The notes beneath the pieces are model-generated. The model was not told the DNA's origin. It ran no database searches and saw only the letters and a list, made by a program, of their open reading frames with translations. From positions 215,989 through 233,211 of the forward strand of contig NW_003109091.1 in NCBI RefSeq assembly GCF_000003605.2: 17,223 bases of DNA, given 5' to 3'. Origin of the DNA: Saccoglossus kowalevskii. Taxonomy: Eukaryota; Hemichordata; Enteropneusta; Harrimaniidae. Below, one piece after another: positions 11,501 to 17,223 of this stretch. The position numbers were made by a program, and so were the translations under genes. Positions within the stretch are counted from its first letter, which is position 1, and each line of letters begins with the position of its first letter.

Positions 11501-13307
11501 TCATAACTAGCATCACTATCCTATTTGAAACACAAGCAAATAAACACAAATACAGCAAATAATATACACAGTTGTCAGCAAATAATATACACAGTTGTCA
11601 GCAAATCAAACAATAATGGCAAAATAAAACGTACTTTTCTGAAAACAAATAAGCTAGATATCTGAAATTTAGGATAAGGGAATCATAGTGTGTGTGTGAA
11701 GTGAACAATGATGACGTAACATGACAATTTGAAGGTTTGAAGAAATCCAATCCAATATAATGATGGATATTAAGGTCACCACTCAAGTGTTGAAGTTGCT
11801 CAGTAGATACACCAGCAAGCATAGTTTATGAAATTCTTTTGCAGCCTGAAATGCCAAACTTTTAATAAGAATAAAGAAAATACATTAATCCACCAATCGG
11901 CCCACCTGTGGTATAATATCAAAGCAATTAACAAAAAGTCGAAAATATCACTTTTTATCAAAAATGACAAAAATATTTATCAAAATTAGAGAAATTACAG
12001 GCCCACCTGTAGTATCTATATGTATAAGTATCAAAACAATCAGACTTGTAGTTTTTAAGAAGAAGTAAAAAAAGTAAAAAATTGATGTGGATGCTAACGG
12101 CGATGACAGACAATGGAAAATCAGTCATACCGGTATAAAATAAAGCTCCACTTGACAAAGTCACAGTGTAGCAGAAAATTCAATATGAATATAATAAAAA
12201 TTGAAAAGATATAAATACAATGACAGAGAGATAAGACATGTAGCATTACTAAAAAAAGAATTTGAAACAATTTAAACAGAAAAATAAGATAAAACAATAA
12301 TTTTATCATATTTACCAAAATGGTTAATTTAGAAACTCACATCAAATCAGAGATTTATCATTACATTATGGACCAAATCCAACAGACCACCTGAGCACAG
12401 ATTTACACAGCAGGAGCTTACATTTACAAGTACAGTTATGTTGTCTTATCTCAATGTCAAGTGCCATTAGCTGAGATGCATGAATGAGATAACAGCATTT
12501 TCCAAAGGAATGGAGAACACTTCATTTGACCAACAATGAGAACAATCCAAAGTGTATGACGGTAGAAATTTTAGGCAGCATGACTCTCTTATTCACAGGA
12601 ATTAATTAAATAGTTTATGATAGAAAGATACAATTTGTAATGTGTCCACTTTCAGTATTCATCTACAAATGTACATGATGCATAAACAAACTACAGAGTA
12701 GAACAGTTTGTCAGAATTATTACATTTTCATTCCTGCTACTGTTGATAATAATACATTTATTATTATCTAATGGAGAGATTATAATATATTGGTGAGAAT
12801 TGATAAGGGATAATAAATTTATTCTCCCCAACAGCAGCGAGAATCACATACATCAACAACAAAGCATTTCTATGTGATTCAATTAGTTGGCAACTACCCC
12901 CGGTAGTGTACAAAACCCCTAATGATAGGATTGCTTGACAACTGCCTTTCTTCAATCAGTAGATTGTAGATGATGCACTACCTAAGTCACAGCGCATCAT
13001 CAGCACACAAGATGCCTCCTTGATGACATCCACCAACACCAAGTTTTTACATATTGTTCTAGACAGCCTGATCCAGAACCACAAAAATGAACATTGGGAC
13101 TTGGGTTAGTTTATTCACAGTATATACCAAAAACTGATACAGTGTAATATATGAAAACTGAGAATATAAGGGACTTACATAATTATCGATGAGATCTGGG
13201 TGATTTTTTTCAATACCATCATCCAAAATTGTTACCACAACATTTTTCCCTGAGTAACCCTTCTCCCATGCTAATACAATATTCATGTCTTTGCCTTGTG
13301 AGCGTTT
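1986..13307 (-). CDS. Furin-like proprotein convertase (S8B serine endoprotease), 5'-incomplete, multi-exon
   Basis: A calcium-dependent serine protease of the secretory pathway, expected to cut proproteins after paired basic residues in the trans-Golgi and endosomes. Joined exons are 13307-13179, one of 11520-11444 or 11065-10989, 8382-8294, 8024-7852, 7546-7334, 6836-6736, 4511-4290, 3771-3458 and 2518-1986. These total 1851 nt, giving 616 residues and a TGA stop, with every phase compatible. Visible residues 1 to about 330 are the S8 catalytic domain (Asp29, His70, Asn171, Ser244, matching furin 153, 194, 295 and 368). The P domain is about 331-452, one Cys-rich furin repeat 491-523, a transmembrane helix about 538-561 and a cytosolic tail 562-616. 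Signal peptide and prodomain are not in the window. One Cys-rich repeat plus a membrane anchor and acidic tail fits a furin better than PC1/3, PC2, PC7 or the long PC5/PACE4 forms. Assignment to the family is very secure; the exact orthologue is less so. Confidence 0.95.
2519..3457 (-). other. Intron, P-domain exon to terminal exon
   Basis: A 939-bp intron, GTATGT to CAG, phase 1. No alternative terminal exon or second Cys-rich repeat was recognised in it. At about 2890-2940 a GCAAAGTCGCAT/GCAAAGTCACAT motif occurs twice, about 26 bp apart, as a small degenerate repeat. The rest is featureless AT-rich sequence. Confidence 0.9.
3458..3771 (-). CDS. Convertase P-domain exon (visible residues 335-440)
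   Basis: This 314-nt exon is entered at phase 2 and left at phase 1, with acceptor TTTCTTTCAG and donor G|GTATGT. It encodes most of the P (Homo B) domain, an eight-stranded barrel needed for folding and for calcium and pH dependence in convertases. Landmarks are [20 protein letters not shown] with the conserved RRGDL (residues 374-378), [21 protein letters not shown] and GTWTLEIHD. Cys351 can pair with Cys in the [11 protein letters not shown] segment, as the equivalent pair does in furin-type P domains (inferred by position). It ends GNNKNNHG, reading on into the last exon. Confidence 0.97.
3772..4289 (-). other. Intron, catalytic-domain end to P-domain exon
   Basis: A 518-bp intron, GTAAGT to TTTCAG, phase 2. 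It separates the subtilisin fold from the P domain. Nothing else is recognisable in it. Confidence 0.92.
4290..4511 (-). CDS. Convertase exon, end of catalytic domain (visible residues 261-335)
   Basis: This 222-nt exon is phase 2 at both ends, with acceptor TACTTGCAG and donor GT|GTAAGT. It encodes [20 protein letters not shown], then [20 protein letters not shown] with [15 protein letters not shown], the closing helices of the subtilisin fold before the P domain. It ends [16 protein letters not shown], the linker to the beta-barrel P domain, with Cys at the position where furin has the conserved linker Cys. The preceding intron (4512-6735) carries two mobile-element-like insertions. Confidence 0.97.
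4972..5298. mobile_element. Non-autonomous TIR element (MITE-like), GC-rich, TA-flanked
   Basis: The ends are inverted copies. The left end reads TCCTCGGGGGCGGA (4972-4985); the right end reads TCCGCCCCCCGAGGA (5284-5298), with one extra C. TA dinucleotides abut both ends (4970-4971 and 5299-5300), as for a TA target-site duplication of Tc1/mariner-type transposition. The interior is markedly richer in GC and CpG than the surrounding intron. It contains a perfect 11-bp hairpin, TTTTCACCGCC / GGCGGTGAAAA (5241-5251 with 5263-5273). The 123-codon open frame at 4960-5331 (+) runs through both TIRs and shows no transposase motif, so I treat it as non-coding. The superfamily is uncertain. Confidence 0.65.
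5613..6580. mobile_element. Pearl/HINE-like interspersed element with 150-bp tandem core
   Basis: The left end carries AGTCCCCGTT (5613-5622). The right end is a 10-bp hairpin, AGTCCCCGTT (6540-6549) with AACGGGGACT (6571-6580), so the terminal 10-mer occurs three times. Between them, a core unit starting GCCATTTTGAAT repeats at 5791, 5926, 6077, 6227 and 6378 (spacings 135, 151, 150, 151). Alternate units are more alike, giving a 301-bp higher-order repeat. Unit joints form palindromes of the type AAAATGGCC...GGCCATTTT. Just inside the right end lies an (ACGC)5 microsatellite (6493-6512). Tandem core, microsatellite and 3' hairpin match the known design of bivalve pearl and Helitron-associated elements; identity is inferred from structure. 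Confidence 0.65.
6493..6512. repeat. (ACGC)5 microsatellite
   Basis: Five perfect ACGC units lie between the last core unit and the terminal hairpin of the pearl/HINE-like element. Such tetranucleotide tracts are a usual part of these elements. Confidence 0.85.
6736..6836 (-). CDS. Convertase exon with catalytic Ser (visible residues 228-261)
   Basis: This 101-nt exon is entered at phase 0 and left at phase 2, with acceptor TTCTTGCAG and donor AA|GTAAGT. It encodes [13 protein letters not shown] followed by [12 protein letters not shown]. Ser244 is the nucleophile (furin Ser368) and His240 matches furin His364. The helix after it reads ICALALEA where human furin has IIALTLEA. It is too short to stand out as an open reading frame and is found only by motif. 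The intron upstream (6837-7333) is ordinary AT-rich DNA. Confidence 0.96.
6837..7333 (-). other. Intron, oxyanion exon to Ser exon
   Basis: A 497-bp intron, GTGAGT to TTGCAG, phase 0. It is AT-rich with no repeat or second exon recognised. Confidence 0.92.
7334..7546 (-). CDS. Convertase exon with oxyanion-hole Asn (visible residues 157-227)
   Basis: This 213-nt exon is phase 0 at both ends, with acceptor CTCTCACAG and donor GTGAGT. It encodes [17 protein letters not shown], where Asn171 is the oxyanion-hole Asn of furin-type enzymes (furin Asn295; PC2 has Asp here, so this is not PC2). [20 protein letters not shown] follows, with Asp177 and Asp182 matching furin calcium and S1 residues Asp301 and Asp306. 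[18 protein letters not shown] carries Glu207 (furin Glu331). This is the most conserved stretch visible in the window. Confidence 0.98.
7547..7851 (-). other. Intron, specificity-pocket exon to oxyanion exon
   Basis: A 305-bp intron, GTAAAT to CTCACAG, phase 0. Nothing recognisable is inside it. Confidence 0.92.
7852..8024 (-). CDS. Convertase specificity-pocket exon (visible residues 99-156)
   Basis: This 173-nt exon is entered at phase 1 and left at phase 0, with acceptor TTTCATCAG and donor AAG|GTAAAT. It encodes [15 protein letters not shown] and later [18 protein letters not shown]. These are the acidic patches that make convertases select basic residues. By alignment, Asp109 and Glu112 are furin Asp233 and Glu236 (S6/S4 region), Asp134 is Asp258 (S1 and a calcium ligand), and Asp140 is Asp264 (S4). 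Two acidic positions are conservatively swapped relative to human furin: 230 is Asp instead of Glu, and 257 is Asp instead of Glu. The intron after it (7547-7851) is 305 bp with no other feature seen. Confidence 0.97.
8294..8382 (-). CDS. Convertase exon with catalytic His (visible residues 69-99)
   Basis: This 89-nt exon is entered at phase 2 and left at phase 1, with acceptor CTATTTTAG and donor G|GTAATT. Its first base completes the Lys or Arg codon begun in whichever alternative exon was used. It then reads HGTRCAGEV, the signature of the active-site His (His70, furin His194). The remainder, ending [16 protein letters not shown], matches the strand that carries the first calcium-site backbone ligands. 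The following intron (8025-8293) is only 269 bp and holds nothing else I recognise. Confidence 0.96.
8728..8965. mobile_element. Candidate MITE with imperfect terminal inverted repeats
   Basis: GCAATGTGGTAACTTA (8728-8743) is inverted at 8949-8965 as TAAGTTAGCCACATTGC, differing by one inserted base. The span is 238 bp and could fold into a long hairpin. The interior is AT-rich and non-coding. No clear target-site duplication was found, so this could also be a chance or ancient palindrome. Confidence 0.4.
10367..10856. repeat. 27-bp minisatellite, about 18 tandem copies
   Basis: A core of CAAATATTGACCAGAGCAAT is followed by seven variable bases (mostly AAATATA or AAATTGA), about 18 times over 490 bp. 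Outer copies are diverged. One inner copy has a 1-bp insertion (around 10535-10560), and two adjacent copies share GATTATT in place of GAGCAAT. Because 27 is a multiple of three and the unit lacks stops in some frames, both strands show long open frames. These are repeat artefacts. The array is intronic and ends 132 bp downstream, in transcript sense, of the donor of alternative exon copy 2. Confidence 0.95.
10989..11065 (-). CDS. Alternative catalytic-domain exon, copy 2 (canonical-like)
   Basis: This is a 77-nt homologue of the exon at 11444-11520, with identical length and phases. It encodes DNGASYDIN then [16 protein letters not shown], and the split codon AG|A gives Arg before HGTRCAGE. 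It is closer to human furin in this segment than copy 1, sharing Gly170, Gln183, Thr187 and Arg193. The calcium-site Asp residues 174, 179 and 181 are present, and position 191 is Glu as in copy 1. Its splice sites look weak: acceptor ATAACCAG with a purine-interrupted tract, and donor AG|GTTGGA. The open frame, conserved motif residues and mostly third-position or conservative differences argue that it is functional rather than a relic. Confidence 0.88.
11066..11443 (-). other. Intron between the two alternative exons
   Basis: A 378-bp intron, GTATGT to ACCAG, phase 2. It is too long for the classical steric block between donor and branch point that enforces exclusion in some genes. Another mechanism (RNA pairing, splicing repressors or decay of the double product) would be needed. 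No obvious long complementary docking element was seen by eye. Confidence 0.85.
11444..11520 (-). CDS. Alternative catalytic-domain exon, copy 1 (first in transcript)
   Basis: This is a 77-nt exon, entered at phase 0 and left at phase 2. Its acceptor is CAAATAG behind a T-rich tract and its donor is a good AA|GTATGT. It encodes DSDASYDVN then [16 protein letters not shown], and the split codon AA|A gives Lys before HGTRCAGE. In furin numbering Asp174, Asp179 and Asp181 (a calcium site) and Arg185-Tyr186 are kept. Position 191 is Glu instead of Asp, and position 193 is Lys instead of the usual Arg. Compared with copy 2 it is the more divergent: 15 of 26 residues and 52 of 77 bases match. Splicing from Tyr43 into this exon and on to the His exon keeps the frame open. 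Confidence 0.9.
11553..11606. repeat. 23-bp tandem duplication upstream of alternative exon copy 1
   Basis: Two identical 23-bp units beginning CAGCAAATAATATACACAG (11553-11575 and 11576-11598) are followed by a partial third unit. In transcript sense the array ends 32 nt before the acceptor of the exon at 11520, the zone where a branch point normally lies. Confidence 0.85.
12745..12768. repeat. Perfect 10-bp hairpin, 4-nt loop
   Basis: GATAATAATA (12745-12754) pairs with TATTATTATC (12759-12768). It is purely AT-rich apart from the terminal G/C, in mid-intron, and quite possibly arises by chance. Confidence 0.5.
12841..12880. repeat. Perfect 10-bp inverted repeat, 20-nt loop
   Basis: GAATCACATA (12841-12850) is inverted at 12871-12880 as TATGTGATTC. 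It lies in the same intron as the hairpin at 12745 and may be part of an old mobile element. No terminal repeats were resolved. Confidence 0.45.
13179..13307 (-). CDS. Convertase exon with catalytic Asp (visible residues 1-43)
   Basis: This 129-nt exon is phase 0 at both ends, with acceptor TTTCAG and donor GTAAGT. It starts Lys-Arg-Ser-Gln-Gly-Lys-Asp-Met-Asn, then carries the MN-x3-AW segment and [13 protein letters not shown], the invariant block around the charge-relay Asp of subtilisin/kexin convertases. Asp29 aligns with furin Asp153, Asp30 with Asp154 of the S2 pocket and Asp38 with Asp162 of the structural calcium site. The exon ends at Asn-Tyr, exactly before the segment supplied by the alternative exon pair. 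The start of the mature enzyme, the prodomain and the autocleavage site must be on exons upstream of 17223. Confidence 0.97.
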
Positions 13308-14020
13308 CTGAAATTTAAGAGTAAACAAAAACTGTTTGACCTTTTAGAGAAACTTCTCAGATTTAAGACAAATTACAATATACATGTACATGCATGATTT
13401 ACAACAAAACCTACAATCATGATAACATGTCAATGGCTGTACTGTATTCTTTTTCTGAAGGAGAAATAACATTAGCAGTTAGTTTATGATTTTACAGGTA
13501 TCACATAGCTTCACTACCACACAAATACAATCTATGGTTTAGAATAGAAACATCCAGGGTGTTTTGTGGTCTAATTTAGTTTGTATTGACTTTAGCCATA
13601 TTTGGACAATTCCTACATGTATGCGGTGAATAGTTTTATAAGATGGTGACCATCAGTAATGTATATTATGTACGCAGTATCAATTAAGCAGGTATAAGAA
13701 CCACTACATCCTATTAACACAAATATAGAATATGTATGCATACTATTACAATATTCTTTGGGAGGTAATTACAGATCAATAATAGCAGTGTATTGAGATC
13801 GTAAACTAGAAAGTGGTTGATTGTGTGATTTTCTCATCTTTATCAAGCTTTCATTATACACTCTATGTAATGCTGAAAATAGAACATATTTATTATGGGT
13901 ATGTATGGAGATACTAGGCTGATTTGCACCAGACATATTTATTTGCAAAATAACAAATATATCAAATGAATTAGCAAATGAAGCAACTTTATAAATTAGT
14001 AAATACTAAAAATATTTAGT

Positions 14021-14196
14021 TTTCGCAATTTTGATGAAAGAATGATTCAGTGAAAATAAAATCCAGCAAATATACCCTTTTCCCTATATTTTACATTCAA
14101 CTAGTCAAAAATCAGTGAAAATGAATTCCATACAAAACTCCCAACAAGTCCTTTCACCGAAAAATAATTCCAGCAAAAATAAAGTATTTTACAGTA
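14021..14196. repeat. Dispersed direct repeat, copy 1
   Basis: This copy shares an ordered series of motifs with 14592-14762: AATAAAATCCAG, then CCTATATTTTACATTCAACT, AATTCCAT, ATTCCAGCAAAA and TTTACAGTA. The two copies are in the same orientation, 571 bp apart, with several small indels. It is probably a family of interspersed repeats or an old local duplication. Confidence 0.75.
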
Positions 14197-14591
14197 AGCA
14201 GTTGAAATCAAAATAGTATGATGGATAACAGCTCAGTTTGACAATATCAACCAAATCTGAGAGTGAGGCAAATAAACGCAAAAATATAACATGGATTTGA
14301 GTTTATAACCAGTCTACATGACTATTCATATCTAATTACAAATGTACATGTATGTGTATTACTGATTTTAATGAGTTGAGTATCAATGTGTGTAAAAGAA
14401 AAGCAATATTACTCAATTACCATTTTGAATAATCTACGGTAAATCCTCCTAGGGACGTTTATGCTTACTGTTTGCCTGAATATCCAAGCAAACAATGGAT
14501 GCAGTTTGTCATGCAAAATATATTGTTTTCATATGCGAACGTCATATTTTTGCTTTCATTATTACATGCAAATTTTCATACTTCAAATTTT

Positions 14592-14762
14592 TTTGCTATT
14601 TTGGGATGGGGTGATTAAGTGAATAAAATCCAGTGAATATACCTTTTTTCCTATATTTTACATTCAACTCATCAAAAATTAGTGGAAATAAATTCCATCC
14701 AAAACACTCAAAAATGACTTTTGAGTGAAAATTAATTCCAGCAAAATAAAGAATTTACAGTA
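14592..14762. repeat. Dispersed direct repeat, copy 2
   Basis: Partner of 14021-14196. It keeps the 20-base block CCTATATTTTACATTCAACT exactly and the same motif order to TTTACAGTA at its end. No terminal inverted repeats were identified. Confidence 0.75.
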
Positions 14763-15539
14763 CTACTAATGGCAATGATAAATATTGTAAAGAAACAAAG
14801 CCAGTAATGTATTCATGTACATGTAATCAAAATATATAGACCACTTGTAAGGTTAAATAAATATCAAAGAAATCTTAGAAAGAACTCCTTTGTGCTAGGA
14901 GTATTGGAGGCATGAAGTAAAAATAAGGAATACTGAGTGATTACTATATTAAAGGCACATGTCCAATAAAAGTGCACATAAAGTAAATAATGCATTTATT
15001 GTAAGCTAAACCATTGATTCAGAAATATGTCTTATTTTGACAATGAACACACCTCTGTCATTTACTAAAAGTACATGCACTTTTCAGACAGCAAATATGG
15101 TATTTATGATCAGGCTGATTCCAATGGGCTATGGTATGACAAATGTATATATTTAATGAAATCATAACCATGTATGACTAGATATTTCAGTCATATCTCT
15201 TGTCTGAGAACATTATTATAGTACTTGTACTAATTGCATGTCACTATTTGCAACAATACTTGCAATTTTATAGTTCCACTGGCTAGTTTAACTATGTATA
15301 ATATAGGCAAAAATCACTTTTTATTTTATTAAATTTGTTATACTAATTGTACATTTTGACATCATGTTGGTCCATACTGCAATATAGGGGCATTCTCCAT
15401 ACACAGCACTGCACACATATACATACCTGACCAATTTGACCAACATTCAACAGATTTAACAAATTGATCTAGGTAACACCAATATCTGAAGTCTTGGAAG
15501 AAATGGCCTCTGTAACAATGGCCTCTGTGACATAAAATG

Positions 15540-15670
15540 TAACTTGGTTAGGCCAATTGGAATCCAATCTGAAGCATAACTACATCATTATATATCAACA
15601 ATGTGCAAAGTTTGAGCAATCTGTCCATAAACATCAGAAAAACTGTAACGGACGGACGGACGGGCGGACG
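15540..15670. repeat. Diverged pearl/HINE-like core unit with ACGG microsatellite
   Basis: AATCCAATCTGAA, then AAAGTTTGAGCAATCTGTCC and ATAAACATCAGAAA, parallel the core-unit motifs at 5935-6030 (AATCCAATCTGAAA, AAGTTTGAACAAAATCCATC, ATAAATGCCAGAAA) in the same order. The unit is followed by an imperfect (ACGG)n tract (15648-15670), in the position occupied by (ACGC)5 in the intact element. Terminal motifs are missing, so this looks like a fragment. Confidence 0.55.
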
Positions 15671-17223
15671 ACAGGGCTAGAAGTAGTATGCACTATACTA
15701 TTTCATGCGAAGACCAGACCATACATTGTAGTTGTATTGATTTTAAAATGTGCTAAATATGACACTGAAAAGATGTTTCTGGACTTCATCAAAATGGGCA
15801 CTACCGAGTATTGAACGTAGGACCAATGAATTGTCTAACAACAAACTTACAAACTGTTTCCAAAATAGGAACTATTCAATGTAGAACCCAAGAAAACACA
15901 TTTTGAGGTTAGCATATCAAGGTACAATGTTAAACTGATCAGATCATTTCAGTTTGTGAGCAAACTGTAAAATGTAATTATAATATTATAAACTCCAGTC
16001 TATGAAATAAATCAGCATTGACGCCTTCATCCAAATATGAATATAATAACATTTACAGGTACCCGGTATATGCATTGGCTTTGTGTATCAACAGACTTAC
16101 TATAGCAATGAACTAAATAAATTAGTTTAAACAACCGATAATACATGCAGACAAATTCCATTTGGGAGAAGACTGGAATAATATCACACATGCTAAGGCA
16201 AATGAAATTTAATTTTGAACTAGTCTCCAAATTAATATAGAATATTACCGACACAATTTATGTAAAAATATACCATCTAGGAAGGGTTGTAAATTGTAGT
16301 ATCCAAATCTTATTATCCAACACATTTTGTAATTAAATGAGAAAGTGATGACAATAAAAAAGGATAATATATGTACAGTCTAGATTGAAAAATGGACACA
16401 CAGAAAGAAAACCATTTCACTGTATATCTTTCTGGCTTGTGACAAGAATTGTCAATTTTCAGGGACAAAAATTTGAAATTAATATCTGGAGACAAGTTAT
16501 TTCTTATTTACCATTTTGCATATGGTTGGTTAAGAAAATGAGTACATATTGATATGCATTGTGGGATATGCAATACTATTATTATTCATATTCGATGGTA
16601 TTCTCATAATAACCTCAAAACTAATCACAGAATATATTTATTTTCCATATTTGTTTAAAAAAATTGTATGATTACTCAACTGATCTAATGTTCTAACTAA
16701 AACATGCCTACATGTGAATTAACATATATAGAAGCTTCAAAAATGATATATAATAAATGTATTTTATATAAAATATTTAATGTGCAAATATTAATAAAAA
16801 CTATTTGTCAAGAAAAAAATCACTTTGTTCCACTCATGTACAAAACGTACATGTAAATATCAGCCTTATATTTCAGACAAAAATTAATAAATGTTATTAA
16901 TTAAATGTCAGATAAATTGTTAGCACTTAATTAATTATTTATAGTCTGTCACAAAAGATGGACGAGTCTCACCACAATATAATCTCATTCTCTCTAGATG
17001 TACAACCAGTCTAGGTGAATTAATCATTATTAGCATCCATTGAATGTATGCATTGACTGTCACCATTCTCATTTGATCCATGTTACAACATTACTAACCA
17101 AGCAATCATAATAACCCAAGTAATAGTAAATGTAATTATTATAATGGTGACTTTCAGCCAAATGAACTCATGTCAAGTAACCTCAATAACTAATACACTT
17201 TAGTGGGTCTGAGTAATGTTCTA

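Larger units (their letters stand above)
11521..13178 (-). other. Intron, catalytic-Asp exon to alternative exon copy 1
   Basis: A 1658-bp intron, GTAAGT to CAAATAG, phase 0. It contains a 23-bp tandem duplication near its 3' end (11553-11606), a 16-bp direct repeat starting GGCCCACCTGT at 11899 and 12000 (15 of 16 identical), and two small perfect hairpins (12745-12768 and 12841-12880). No further exon copy was recognised. Confidence 0.9.
13308..17223 (-). other. Upstream intron (3' part), open at window edge
   Basis: At least 3916 bp of intron precede the catalytic-Asp exon. I looked for the expected upstream exon, with the convertase WYL-type segment and the basic autocleavage site, and found none, so the 5' exons lie outside. 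The stretch holds two copies of a 170-bp dispersed repeat (14021-14196, 14592-14762) and a diverged pearl-like unit with an ACGG tract (about 15540-15670). The remainder is AT-rich and unrecognised. Confidence 0.85.

Noticed and set aside
12764-12955. 63-codon minus-strand frame in the intron before the alternative exons
   Set aside because: No similarity to convertase sequence, no convincing splice sites, and it overlaps hairpin-bearing repeat-like DNA.
8383-13178. Third copy of the alternative exon
   Set aside because: The landmarks ATCATAACTAGC and ATATCTTGG (plus strand) occur together only in the two reported copies. A strongly decayed copy cannot be excluded by eye.
13308-17223. Upstream exon with prodomain or autocleavage site
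   Set aside because: I scanned the minus strand for a Trp-Tyr-Leu segment and a basic cleavage motif next to a donor of phase 0 and found none. The 5' exons most likely lie outside the window.

Overview
The window is AT-rich animal (metazoan) nuclear DNA. One protein-coding gene lies on the minus strand: the 3' two thirds of a furin-type proprotein convertase (subtilisin/kexin S8B family). The exons are small, with clean GT/AG borders and compatible phases. Joined with one member of an alternative exon pair, they give 1851 nt, i.e. 616 codons plus a stop. The catalytic domain is gap-free against human furin numbering as I remember it: visible residue n corresponds to furin n+124, so Asp153, His194, Asn295 and Ser368 all fall where expected. 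The first exons (signal peptide, prodomain) lie beyond base 17223. Intronic repeats with ACGC/ACGG microsatellites and a 150-bp tandem core resemble the pearl/HINE-like elements of bivalves and other molluscs. A mollusc or other lophotrochozoan is my best guess, from repeat style rather than a database match.

Layout in transcription order (high to low coordinates): 17223-13308, intron with dispersed repeats; 13307-13179, exon with the catalytic Asp; 11520-11444 and 11065-10989, two homologous 77-nt exons, of which I infer only one is used per mRNA; 8382-8294, catalytic His; 8024-7852, acidic specificity-pocket exon; 7546-7334, oxyanion Asn; 6836-6736, catalytic Ser; 4511-4290, end of catalytic domain; 3771-3458, P domain; 2518-1986, end of P domain, one Cys-rich furin repeat, transmembrane helix and cytoplasmic tail with sorting signals; 1985-1, 3' UTR and/or intergenic DNA without a recognisable gene.

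The most interesting signal is the duplicated exon. The two copies have equal length and phase, differ at 11 of 26 residues, and keep the three Asp of a furin calcium site. Including both, or skipping both, creates an early stop. This is the signature of mutually exclusive splicing inside a protease catalytic domain, and it would let one gene make two convertases differing around the S2 and primed-side substrate pockets. The canonical-looking copy has the weaker splice sites, and an 18-copy 27-bp minisatellite lies 132 bp past its donor.

Other content is repetitive: a pearl/HINE-like element (5613-6580), a GC-rich terminal-inverted-repeat element with TA flanks (4972-5298), a probable MITE (8728-8965), a pair of dispersed direct repeats (14021-14196, 14592-14762) and short tandem repeats.
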